39,862 nucleotides of DNA from DATBDE01 sp036270095 (lineage in GTDB: Bacteria; Actinomycetota; Thermoleophilia; Solirubrobacterales; Solirubrobacteraceae), in the NCBI GenBank assembly GCA_036270095.1, contig DATBDE010000116.1:1-39862 (forward strand). The letters are read 5' to 3'. Each line of letters starts with the position of its first letter. Positions within the stretch are counted from its first letter, which is position 1. Both the position numbers and the translations under genes were made by a program. The notes under the pieces are model-generated. The model did no database searches. It was not told the DNA's origin and saw nothing but the letters and a program-made list of their open reading frames with translations. Below are positions 19,044 to 27,382 of this stretch, piece by piece.

Positions 19044-20693
19044 GTGAGCAGGGACGCACCGCTCGACCAGATCGAGTTCGGACTGCTCGGGACGCTCAAC
19101 GCGCGCTCGCGGCGGCGGCTCGCCGAGCGGCTGACCGTGCACGCGCTGCGCGCCGGCGACTGGCTGTTCCGCGAGGGCGAGCCCGGCGACCGCATGTTCG
19201 TCGTACGCTCGGGGCGGCTCGACGTCGTCAGCGCGGAGGACGGCGACGTGCTGCGGCGGATCGGACGCGGCGAGGTCGTGGGCGAGCTTGCGCTGCTGAC
19301 CGGCAGCCCGCGGTCGGCGTCGGTGCGCGCGCATCGCGACAGCGAGCTGCTCGCCGTCGCGCGCGAGGACTTCGACGACCTGCTGCGCAAGGACGAGGAG
19401 TTCGCGCTCGCGCTCATGCGCGCGATCGGGGAGAAGCTCCGGGTCAGTGTGGCCCGCGCCGACCCGTCGGGCCAGCCCGACCGGGTGATCGCGCTGGCCG
19501 GCGCCCCCGATCCGCGCATCGTTGCCGACCTCACCGCGGCGATGGCCGCGGGCGAGCGTGTCGCCTGCCTCGACGCCGGCGCGGCGGGCGTGCCGGACGA
19601 CTGGGCGGCGGCGCTCGAGCGGGCCGAGCGCGAGCACGACCGGGTCCTGCTCGTGGTCGGCGACGACGACGAGTGGTCGGCGTTCTGCCTGCGCCAGGCC
19701 GACCGGGCCGTCCTGTTCGCGCGGCCCGACGAGCCCGTGGTCCGTGACGCGGCGCTGCGCGGGTGCGACCTCGCCTGGCTCGCCCGCCCCGGGGACGGCG
19801 TGCTGCTCGTGCCCTGGGTCGCTGCGCTGCAGCCATCGCGACGTCACCTGCTGCTGGTCGGTCAGCTCGACGCCGGCATCCACCGCATGGCGCGGCGGCT
19901 GGCCGGGCGCGCGGTCGGGCTCGTGCTCTCGGGCGGGGGCGCGCGGGCGCTGTGCCACATCGGGGTCCTCGACGCGCTGGCCGAGGCCGACGTCGTGGTC
20001 GACCGCGTCGGCGGCTGCTCCATGGGCGCGCTGATCGGGGCGCTGTACGCACTCGGGCGCTCGCCGGACGAGATCGCCGAGCGCTGCCGCGAGGAGCTCG
20101 TCCGCAAGCGCCCGTTCAACGACTACACGGTGCCGCGGGTGGCGCTGATCCGCTCGCGCAAGGCGCGGCGGATGCTCGAGCGGGTGTTTGCCGGGCGGCG
20201 GATCGATGAGCTCGAACGCGACTACTTCTGCGTCAGCGCCGACCTGGTTGCGGCCGAGCCGGTGGTGCATCGGTCGGGGCCGCTGTGGGAGGCGGTCGGC
20301 GCGAGCATGTCGCTGCCCGGGCTGGTGCCGCCGGTCGTGGCGGGCGACCGGCTGCTGGTGGACGGCGGCGTGCTCGACAACTTCCCCGTCGAGGTCATGG
20401 CCGCGGGCGCCGAGGGCCCGATCGTGGCCGTCGACGCCATGGGCCGGCGGCCGCTCGGGGGTGCCGGCGGCCCGCCGCCGCTACTCGAGACGCTCGCCCG
20501 CGCAACCGTGCTCTCGAGCTGGCAGGCGGCGGCGATGTCGCGCGCGCTGGCCGACGTGCTCGTCGTTCCCGACCCCGGTGAGGTCGGCATGCTGGCCTTC
20601 GAGCGGCTCGACGAGCTGCGCGCAGCGGGCCGGGCATCGGCGGTGAGTAGCCTGGCCGAATGGAACTTCGCACACTCGGCCGCACCGGTGTAA
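19044..20693 (+). CDS. Patatin-like phospholipase with N-terminal cyclic-nucleotide-binding domain
   Basis: A 549-aa two-domain protein resembling neuropathy-target-esterase relatives. Residues about 10-130 form a cNMP-binding domain (LRAGDWLFREGEPGDRMFVV, then GEVVGELALLTGSPRSASVRA, the phosphate-binding cassette). A middle region of about 130 residues is Rossmann-like. The patatin domain begins near 290 with the oxyanion loop LSGGGARALCHIGVL, followed by GCSMGALIG (Ser of the GxSxG elbow) and the catalytic Asp in VDGGVLDNFPVEV. A lysophospholipase or phospholipase activity gated by a nucleotide is expected. The 3' end contains the promoter and start of the next gene. Confidence 0.9.
   Translation: MSRDAPLDQIEFGLLGTLNARSRRRLAERLTVHALRAGDWLFREGEPGDRMFVVRSGRLDVVSAEDGDVLRRIGRGEVVGELALLTGSPRSASVRAHRDSELLAVAREDFDDLLRKDEEFALALMRAIGEKLRVSVARADPSGQPDRVIALAGAPDPRIVADLTAAMAAGERVACLDAGAAGVPDDWAAALERAEREHDRVLLVVGDDDEWSAFCLRQADRAVLFARPDEPVVRDAALRGCDLAWLARPGDGVLLVPWVAALQPSRRHLLLVGQLDAGIHRMARRLAGRAVGLVLSGGGARALCHIGVLDALAEADVVVDRVGGCSMGALIGALYALGRSPDEIAERCREELVRKRPFNDYTVPRVALIRSRKARRMLERVFAGRRIDELERDYFCVSADLVAAEPVVHRSGPLWEAVGASMSLPGLVPPVVAGDRLLVDGGVLDNFPVEVMAAGAEGPIVAVDAMGRRPLGGAGGPPPLLETLARATVLSSWQAAAMSRALADVLVVPDPGEVGMLAFERLDELRAAGRASAVSSLAEWNFAHSAAPV
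20648..20653 (+). promoter_or_regulatory. TANNNT -10 box (TAGCCT) inside the patatin gene, for the aldo/keto reductase
   Basis: TAGCCT ends 6 nt before ATG 20660, within the last codons of the patatin gene. The aldo/keto reductase can therefore have its own leaderless transcript despite overlapping its neighbour. Confidence 0.4.
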
Positions 20694-21703
20694 AGGTCAG
20701 CCCCCTCTGCCTCGGCGCGATGATGTTCGGCGCCTGGGGCGAGACCGATCACGACAAGTGCATACGCATCATCCACCGCGCGCTGGACGCGGGAATCAAC
20801 TTCATCGACACCGCCGACGTGTACTCGCGCGGGGAGTCGGAGCGGATCGTCGGCAAGGCGCTCGCAGGCGGGCGCCGGGACCACGTCGTGCTCGCGACGA
20901 AGGTCCACGGGAAGATGGGCGACGACCCGAACCAGTTCGGGAACACGCGCCGCTGGATCACGCACGAGGTCGAAAACAGCCTGCAGCGGCTCGGCACCGA
21001 CTGGATCGACCTCTACCAGATCCATCGCCCCGAGTTCGACACCGATATCGACGAGACGCTCGGCGCGCTGACCGACCTCGTCCGCGCGGGCAAGGTGCGC
21101 ATGATCGGGAGCTCGACCTTCCCCGCGCACAGCATCGTCGAGGCGCAATGGGTGGCCGAGCGGCGGGGGCGCGAGCGCTTCGTGACCGAGCAGCCGCCCT
21201 ACTCGTTGCTGACACGCGGGATCGAGGCCGACGTCCTCCCGGTGACCGAGACCTACGGGATGGGCGTCATCCCGTGGAGCCCGCTGGCGGGTGGCTGGCT
21301 GAGCGGGCGCTGGAGCACGGATACCCCGCCGGAGAGCCGGCGCGCGGAGCTCGTGCCGAGCCGCTACGACATGTCGAACCCCGGGAACCGGCGCAAGCTG
21401 GAGGCGGTCGACGCGCTCGCCAAGGTGGCCAACTCGGCGGGGATCACGCTGATCGAGCTGGCGCTCGCGTTCGTGGTCGAGCACCCGGCAGTGACCGCGG
21501 CGATCATCGGGCCACGGACGCTGGACCACCTCGACTCCCAGCTTCCGGCGGCGGACGTGAAGCTATCCCAGGGGGTGCTCGACCAGATCGACGAGATCGT
21601 CCCGCCGGGCACGAACCCGAACCCGGCCGACGCCGGCTGGACGAACCCGTGGCTGGCCGGCGCGTGGCACCGGCGGCGGAGCCTGCGCGGACGGAGCGTG
21701 TAG
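20660..21703 (+). CDS. Aldo/keto reductase
   Basis: A 347-aa NADPH-dependent TIM-barrel reductase. The catalytic tetrad is complete: Asp50 and Tyr55 (FIDTADVYSRGESE), Lys81 (ATKVHGK) and His122 (YQIHRPE). The cofactor site appears as IGSSTF, PYSLLTRG, WSPLAGGWLSG and IIGPRTLDHLD, as in the YajO/Tas-like or potassium-channel beta-subunit-like groups. The substrate is unknown. It overlaps the patatin gene by 34 bp in another frame and ends 13 bp from the convergent UvrA-like gene. Confidence 0.93.
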   Translation: MELRTLGRTGVKVSPLCLGAMMFGAWGETDHDKCIRIIHRALDAGINFIDTADVYSRGESERIVGKALAGGRRDHVVLATKVHGKMGDDPNQFGNTRRWITHEVENSLQRLGTDWIDLYQIHRPEFDTDIDETLGALTDLVRAGKVRMIGSSTFPAHSIVEAQWVAERRGRERFVTEQPPYSLLTRGIEADVLPVTETYGMGVIPWSPLAGGWLSGRWSTDTPPESRRAELVPSRYDMSNPGNRRKLEAVDALAKVANSAGITLIELALAFVVEHPAVTAAIIGPRTLDHLDSQLPAADVKLSQGVLDQIDEIVPPGTNPNPADAGWTNPWLAGAWHRRRSLRGRSV

Positions 21704-21716
21704 CCGAGCAGCCCCC

Positions 21717-24107
<2,391 letters not shown>

Positions 24108-24155
24108 CGTGTCTCCATCGTGGTGGGCGGGTTCGTTCGTGGTCCCCGTCGGGCG

Positions 24156-24608
24156 TCAGGCCAGCCAGCGGCCATCGCGCATCAGCTCGCGGTCGGGCAG
24201 CTCGTTCACCTCGCGCCAGGCCTGGATGCGGCGCGGCGAGATGCGGAACCAGCGGTACGGGGTGTCCTGCGCCCGCGGGTCGAAGCCGGCGCGCATAGCG
24301 AACCGGTCGCCACGCTCCTGTGGCAGCGCGTCGATCTCGAGGACCTCGACGTCGCCCTCGATCATCGACACGTCGCGGGTGTGGCCGAGGCCGAGCCGAG
24401 CGGTTTGGGTGACGGCGAGGTTCCGACCCGTGGGGTTCTTGGCCGGCGTCGCCACCAGCACCGCCTCGCCGTCCCAGTCGAAGGACAGCGGCACCAGGTA
24501 CGGCCCACCGTCCGCCGAGGCACTGGCCACCCAGAGATCGATGTCGTGGGTCAGCCGCTGCTCGGTGTCGCGACGACGCTGGGCGGGGGAGCGGGGGTCG
24601 GTGCTCAC
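24156..24608 (-). CDS. Pyridoxamine-5'-phosphate-oxidase-fold protein (FMN/F420-type)
   Basis: A 150-aa split-barrel flavin- or F420-binding protein. DIDLWVASASADGGPYLVPLSFDWDGEAVLVATP is the classic start of the PNPOx-like fold, followed by GRNLAVTQTARLGLG (the phosphate-binding R-N-L block) and DVSMIEGDVEVLE. Actinobacterial members are often F420-dependent reductases. The cofactor cannot be decided here. The GTG start overlaps the VOC stop by 4 bp, and the UvrA-like gene follows after 48 bp. Confidence 0.85.
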   Translation of the reverse strand: MSTDPRSPAQRRRDTEQRLTHDIDLWVASASADGGPYLVPLSFDWDGEAVLVATPAKNPTGRNLAVTQTARLGLGHTRDVSMIEGDVEVLEIDALPQERGDRFAMRAGFDPRAQDTPYRWFRISPRRIQAWREVNELPDRELMRDGRWLA

Positions 24609-24961
24609 GGGTCCTGGAGCAGCCCGAGGACGTTGCCGTCGGGGTCGGTCACGCTGGCCACCAGGCGGCCGCCGCCGACGTCGTGCGCGGGCTCGTTCAC
24701 GGTGGCGCCGGCGGCGGTCACCTCGGCCAGCTTGGCCTCGATGTCGGGCACCTGCCAGTAGGCCACCGGCGAGGTCATGCCCTGCGGCCCACCGCCGGGT
24801 ACCAGCCCGATCTGCTGGCCCGCGGCCTCGTAGCCGACGTAGTAGTCCGAGTCGGACGTGGGCGGCATGCCGAGCAGGGCGGTGTACACGGGCTTGGCCG
24901 CCGTCAGGTCGGACACGGGATGCAGCACGATCTTGATTCCGTCGGTGGTTGAGGCGTTCAT
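24605..24961 (-). CDS. VOC-superfamily protein (glyoxalase/bleomycin-resistance fold)
   Basis: A 118-aa protein with the paired beta-alpha-beta-beta-beta modules of the vicinal oxygen chelate superfamily: IKIVLHPVSDLTAAKPVYTALLGM, YYVGYEAAGQQIGLVPGG, YWQVPDIEAKLAEVTAAGATV and ASVTDPDGNVLGLLQ. Members bind metals or drugs; this could be an antibiotic-binding protein or a dioxygenase-like enzyme. An AGGAG Shine-Dalgarno 5 nt before ATG 24961 fixes the start, inside the preceding gene. The UvrA-like neighbour makes drug tolerance a reasonable guess. Confidence 0.85.
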   Translation of the reverse strand: MNASTTDGIKIVLHPVSDLTAAKPVYTALLGMPPTSDSDYYVGYEAAGQQIGLVPGGGPQGMTSPVAYWQVPDIEAKLAEVTAAGATVNEPAHDVGGGRLVASVTDPDGNVLGLLQDP

Positions 24962-25347
24962 GGTCGCTCCTGAAGTCGTGGTGGTGCTGTCCACGACGGC
25001 CATGCTAGGTGCGGCTCGTGGCCGGCGCTTCTCGATTCCTGCTCGGCTGCGCCGGCGGTTCGCCGCTGGGCGTGCACGCGGTCGAACTGGACCCGCGCGG
25101 CGCCCTTTACGCAGGTCACGCGGATACCGGGCCTGCCGTGGTAGGTCCCGACCCTCCCGGACCGGCACGTGAACCCCTTCACGGGTCGGTCGCCCAGGGT
25201 GCCGTCCCAGGCGCGGGCGACGCCGCGCGCAACGCGGCAGCTGGTGTCGTGCGCGCGGACATACGTCGTCGCGTTCAACTTCGGGCACTCGTCGTAGGTC
25301 GCCGCGGGCGCGGCGACGGCAAGCGCGGCGAGGGCGGCGATGAGCAC
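24958..25347 (-). CDS. Small secreted Cys-containing protein of unknown function
   Basis: A 129-aa protein starting at GTG 25347. MLIAALAALAVAAPAATYDE is a short signal peptide. The mature region holds four Cys (DECPKL, TSCRVARGV, FTCRSG, VTCVKG), likely two disulfides, a pattern common in small secreted proteins of Solirubrobacterales. After about residue 90 the sequence becomes Arg/Gln/Pro-rich and may be an unstructured tail. TACGCT 8 nt before the start suggests leaderless transcription. The stop overlaps the VOC ATG, so it may lead that operon. I recognise no named family. Confidence 0.65.
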   Translation of the reverse strand: MLIAALAALAVAAPAATYDECPKLNATTYVRAHDTSCRVARGVARAWDGTLGDRPVKGFTCRSGRVGTYHGRPGIRVTCVKGAARVQFDRVHAQRRTAGAAEQESRSAGHEPHLAWPSWTAPPRLQERP

Positions 25348-25355
25348 CGCGGGTC

Positions 25356-25361
25356 AGCGTA
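25356..25361 (-). promoter_or_regulatory. TANNNT -10 box (TACGCT) of the secreted-protein gene
   Basis: On the minus strand TACGCT ends 8 nt before GTG 25347. It may drive the whole secreted protein / VOC / PNPOx-like / UvrA-like unit. Confidence 0.4.
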
Positions 25362-25372
25362 ACCGGCGCCCC

Positions 25373-26695
25373 TCACCGCACCAGCCGTACCTCCAGCCCC
25401 GCCGTTCCGAGCAACCCCGCTTGGTCGCCCGCGCCGTTGAGCAGGCCCAGGATGCGGGCCACGTAGCCCTGGGTCTCGGGGATCGGCGGCACGCACATGC
25501 ACGCCCGCACGCGGCCCGGGCCGGCGTTGTAGGCCGCCAGCGCCAGCGGCACCGAGCCGAGCTGCGCGAGCAGATCGTGCATCAGGTGGGCCTGGGCCTC
25601 GATCGACGCCTCCGGGTCGAACGGGTCGTTCAGCCCGTACGTCCGCGCCGTGCCGGGCGTGAACTGCGCGATGCCCTGCGCGCCTGCGGAGCTCACCGCG
25701 TTGGGGTTGAAGTTCGACTCGGCGTAGAGCTGCGCCGCCAGCAGGGCCGCCCCCACTCCCCACCGCTGCGACGCGCGGCTGAGCATCGGCGCGTACTTCG
25801 GCGGCACGAAGCTCGGGATCGCGCTGCGCCCGTCGTCGCTGGCCTTGGCGAACCCGACCGAGGCGCTCCCGGGGCTGCGGGTCAGGCCGAAGTGCCAGGG
25901 CTCCCAGCTGTAGCGCTTCGTGAAGCCGAACCGGGGCGCGTTTGCGGCCAGCCACCCGTAGGCCGACGCCGGGCCGAGGTCGAGCTCGGTGCCGAGCCGG
26001 TGCAGCGACTTGCCCGGCGGCGCCACCCACTTCGGGTCGGGGTGGGCCGCGAACAGCTTGGCCTGCTCGGCGTTGCTGCGGAACGCCGAGACGATGATCA
26101 GCGCGATGCCGTCATTGCGCGCGGCGGCGTACATGCGGTCGAAGGCAAGCGCCGTGTCGGGGCGCATCGGCTTGCCCTGCCGGTACGCGAACGGCCCCCG
26201 GTACTCGCCGTCGCCGCCGGTGAGCGGCAGGCCGATCTGGGCCGGTGGGGCGAGCTCGGCCTCGGCGCGGGCCTTGATCGCGGCCTCGTGGTGCCGGCCG
26301 CCCGCGTCGCTGGTGGCCGGGTCGCGCACGGTGACGCGGATCTGCGTGGGCGCGAACGTGTCGCCGTCGGGAAACTCGACCCCGACGTTGCGGGCGCCGT
26401 TGGCGCGCGCCACGCCCACAGCGGCATCGCGGCCGAGGTCCTTGTACGGCCCCACCTCGAGATGGCGTGGATTGGCCTCGCCGGCGTAGTCGGGTGGCTC
26501 GAACAGCCGCGTGTAAGCCTCGCGCATCGCCCGCGCTCCCGCCAGCGCACCGAGGTCAGCCGCCCGCTGCTCGCGCCCGCCCTTGCCGATCCCCTGCGCC
26601 ACCCCGCCCAGGAACACCGCACCCACGAGCACCGCCGCCATGGTGGCAACGAGCAACAGCACCGCCTGCCCGTCTTGCCGTGTGACCAGCCTCAT
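25373..26695 (-). CDS. TadE/TadG-like N-terminus fused to VanY (M15B) peptidase and SLT lytic transglycosylase
   Basis: A 440-aa three-part protein. Residues 1-60 look like the start of Tad/Flp pilus TadE/TadG proteins: DGQAVLLLVATMAA (one membrane helix), then QRAADLGALAGARAM. Residues about 178-272 form a VanY-type D,D-/L,D-carboxypeptidase or endopeptidase, with SAFRSNAEQ, SLHRLGTELDL (zinc ligands His232, Asp239) and WEPWHFG (Glu265, His268). Residues about 300-420 form an SLT goose-lysozyme-like transglycosylase, with AESNFNPNA (Glu326), AGAQGIAQFTPGTA and AYNAGPGRV. It should be membrane-anchored with both peptidoglycan enzymes outside, cutting peptide stems and glycan strands. A truncated relative lies at 38,279-38,854. 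Confidence 0.88.
   Translation of the reverse strand: MRLVTRQDGQAVLLLVATMAAVLVGAVFLGGVAQGIGKGGREQRAADLGALAGARAMREAYTRLFEPPDYAGEANPRHLEVGPYKDLGRDAAVGVARANGARNVGVEFPDGDTFAPTQIRVTVRDPATSDAGGRHHEAAIKARAEAELAPPAQIGLPLTGGDGEYRGPFAYRQGKPMRPDTALAFDRMYAAARNDGIALIIVSAFRSNAEQAKLFAAHPDPKWVAPPGKSLHRLGTELDLGPASAYGWLAANAPRFGFTKRYSWEPWHFGLTRSPGSASVGFAKASDDGRSAIPSFVPPKYAPMLSRASQRWGVGAALLAAQLYAESNFNPNAVSSAGAQGIAQFTPGTARTYGLNDPFDPEASIEAQAHLMHDLLAQLGSVPLALAAYNAGPGRVRACMCVPPIPETQGYVARILGLLNGAGDQAGLLGTAGLEVRLVR
26163..26690 (-). repeat. Direct-repeat copy 1 (TadE-like coding segment)
   Basis: This segment, coding for about the first 178 residues of the TadE/VanY/SLT protein, is repeated in the same orientation at 38,282-38,810. 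By eye the first 130 bp at the low-coordinate end are about 97% identical and the rest about 85%, with one 3-nt indel. Confidence 0.85.
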
Positions 26696-26978
26696 GGGCG
26701 CACGGTCGCGGGATCAAGGTCACAGCTCCACGCGCGGCGGTGACGAAAGTGCGGAGAAGGTGTTCAGGAACGCGGCCAGCGCAATAATTCGCCCCAAGCA
26801 AGGGGTGGGCTTGACCGCACGGCCCGATACGACGCGGGAGCAGCTTCAGAGGCTGGTCGACGAGCAGGCGGCGCTGCCCGCGTCACAACCTTCGTCGCCG
26901 CCGGCCCCGAGCCGGCGACCGTGTGCGTCACCGGTCACTGGCCGCTCGAGGCCGGCCCCGTCCTCAGCACCGGCGTAT
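26696..26978. other. Non-coding stretch between the cell-wall enzyme gene and the lanthipeptide precursor remnants
   Basis: I find no convincing gene here on either strand: open frames lack start signals and normal codon use. It holds a short A/T-rich patch (CAATAATTC, near 26,782) beside a CCCC-AAGCAA-GGGG stem, and the stronger hairpin listed separately. It lies downstream of the minus-strand precursor transcript, so terminators are expected. Confidence 0.5.
26894..26919. terminator. GC-rich hairpin, candidate terminator of the precursor transcript
   Basis: GTCGCCG...CCGGC pairs with GCCGGCGAC around a 5-nt loop (a 9-bp stem if a 3-nt bulge is allowed). It lies about 180 bp downstream of the precursor stop. 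There is no U-tract, so it may instead stabilise the transcript end. Confidence 0.3.
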
Positions 26979-26995
26979 GAGGTCACCGTCGTCGC
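26979..26995 (+). repeat. Left arm of a 17-bp perfect inverted repeat
   Basis: GAGGTCACCGTCGTCGC here has its exact reverse complement at 27,160-27,176. Both arms encode E-V-T-V-V-A at the leader/core junction of a precursor, one on each strand. Confidence 0.9.
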
Positions 26996-27055
26996 CCCGG
27001 TGACGAGCGCCGCACGGTGTCCTGCAACGACTCGTACCCCTGTCCCTACCAGTAA
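26979..27055 (+). pseudogene. Second lanthipeptide core, on the opposite strand and frame-broken
   Basis: On the plus strand the codons from 26,979 read EVTVVAPVTSAA. After a break near 27,014 the next frame reads TVSCNDSYPCPYQ and stops at TAA 27,053-27,055. This matches the junction and core of the intact precursor (EVTVVAATT, then TASCNPCP), but lies on the other strand, has no leader or start codon, and needs one extra base to read through. Its missing leader box lies head-on at 27,071-27,097 on the minus strand. It is either a relic of an inverted tandem paralogue or the off state of an invertible core. As read, it is not expressed. Confidence 0.6.
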
Positions 27056-27070
27056 CGCCCATCGAGGCTG

Positions 27071-27097
27071 CTGGACGTCGAGGTCGAACAGCTCCTC
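27071..27097 (-). pseudogene. Headless leader fragment (EELFDLDVQ)
   Basis: Nine minus-strand codons read EELFDLDVQ, nearly the same as EELFELDVH in the intact precursor (most nucleotides identical too). The fragment has no start codon and its first codons overlap the stop of the intact precursor in another frame. It then runs head-on into the opposite-strand core at 26,979-27,055. It looks like the remains of a second tandem precursor whose core has been turned around. Confidence 0.6.
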
Positions 27098-27245
27098 ACT
27101 CGGCGCAGTCGCCCGTGGGGCAGGGGTTGCACGAGGCCGTGTTCGCGTTGGTCGTCGCTGCGACGACGGTGACCTCGTGGACGTCGAGCTCGAACAACTC
27201 CTCGAGCGTCTCCTCCTCGACCTGCTTCGTCTCGTGGGGCGACAT
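27096..27245 (-). CDS. lanA: Class I lanthipeptide precursor, FxLD-type leader
   Basis: A 49-aa peptide too short for ordinary gene calling. The leader is acidic (MSPHETKQVEEETL) and ends in EELFELDVHEVTVV, where F-E-L-D matches the F(N/x)LD box that class I LanB enzymes bind through their recognition element. The core (about residues 30-49) is TTNANT followed by ASCNPCPTGDCAE, with Thr/Ser at 31, 32, 36, 38 and 44 and Cys at 39, 42 and 47, enough for up to three (methyl)lanthionine rings. AAGGAG 5 nt before ATG 27245 is the strongest Shine-Dalgarno nearby, and TAAACT upstream may be the -10. lanC, lanB and an exporter lie within 9 kb. Ring pattern and activity are unknown. Confidence 0.85.
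   Translation of the reverse strand: MSPHETKQVEEETLEELFELDVHEVTVVAATTNANTASCNPCPTGDCAE
27160..27176 (-). repeat. Right arm of the 17-bp inverted repeat
   Basis: Exact reverse complement of 26,979-26,995. It lies inside the intact precursor at the leader/core junction. The arms are separated by 164 bp. Confidence 0.9.
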
Positions 27246-27250
27246 GCGCG

Positions 27251-27256
27251 CTCCTT
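27251..27256 (-). promoter_or_regulatory. Shine-Dalgarno (AAGGAG) of the lanthipeptide precursor
   Basis: AAGGAG lies 5 nt before ATG 27245. A strong site in a genome with many leaderless genes fits high-level synthesis of a precursor peptide and fixes its start. Confidence 0.8.
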
Positions 27257-27279
27257 TCGGTTGCTTCCCGCTGCGAGGG

Positions 27280-27285
27280 AGTTTA
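27280..27285 (-). promoter_or_regulatory. -10-like TAAACT upstream of the precursor
   Basis: On the minus strand TAAACT is the most A/T-rich hexamer in the area and lies 34 nt before the precursor ATG, giving a leader of about 27 nt that contains the Shine-Dalgarno. No -35 consensus is visible. Confidence 0.35.
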
Positions 27286-27310
27286 CGCCGCGGCGGGGAG
27301 GCGCGGGGGA

Positions 27311-27362
27311 GAAATCGGCGACCACTTCCTCCTCCACCTGGCGCTGCTTCTGGCTACGACAT
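27311..27362 (-). pseudogene. Decayed precursor leader
   Basis: The minus strand reads AAGGGGG-CGC-ATGTCG, close to the Shine-Dalgarno and start of the intact precursor (AAGGAG-CGCGC-ATGTCG). A TAG then interrupts at codon 3. In the next frame QRQVEEEVVADF follows, similar to KQVEEETLEELF. No core follows before the intact precursor. It is best read as a third, dead precursor copy, lying directly after the uncharacterised gene at 27,383. Confidence 0.55.
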
Positions 27363-27382
27363 GCGCCCCCTTCGGTTGGTCC

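Noticed and set aside
26846..27337. 163-codon minus-strand frame across the precursor region
   Set aside because: It joins pieces in the wrong frame (Arg-rich, no start signal). The real peptide lies in another frame at 27,096-27,245. Only short parts of this frame (VEEEVVADF, EELFDLDVQ) are meaningful, as relics.
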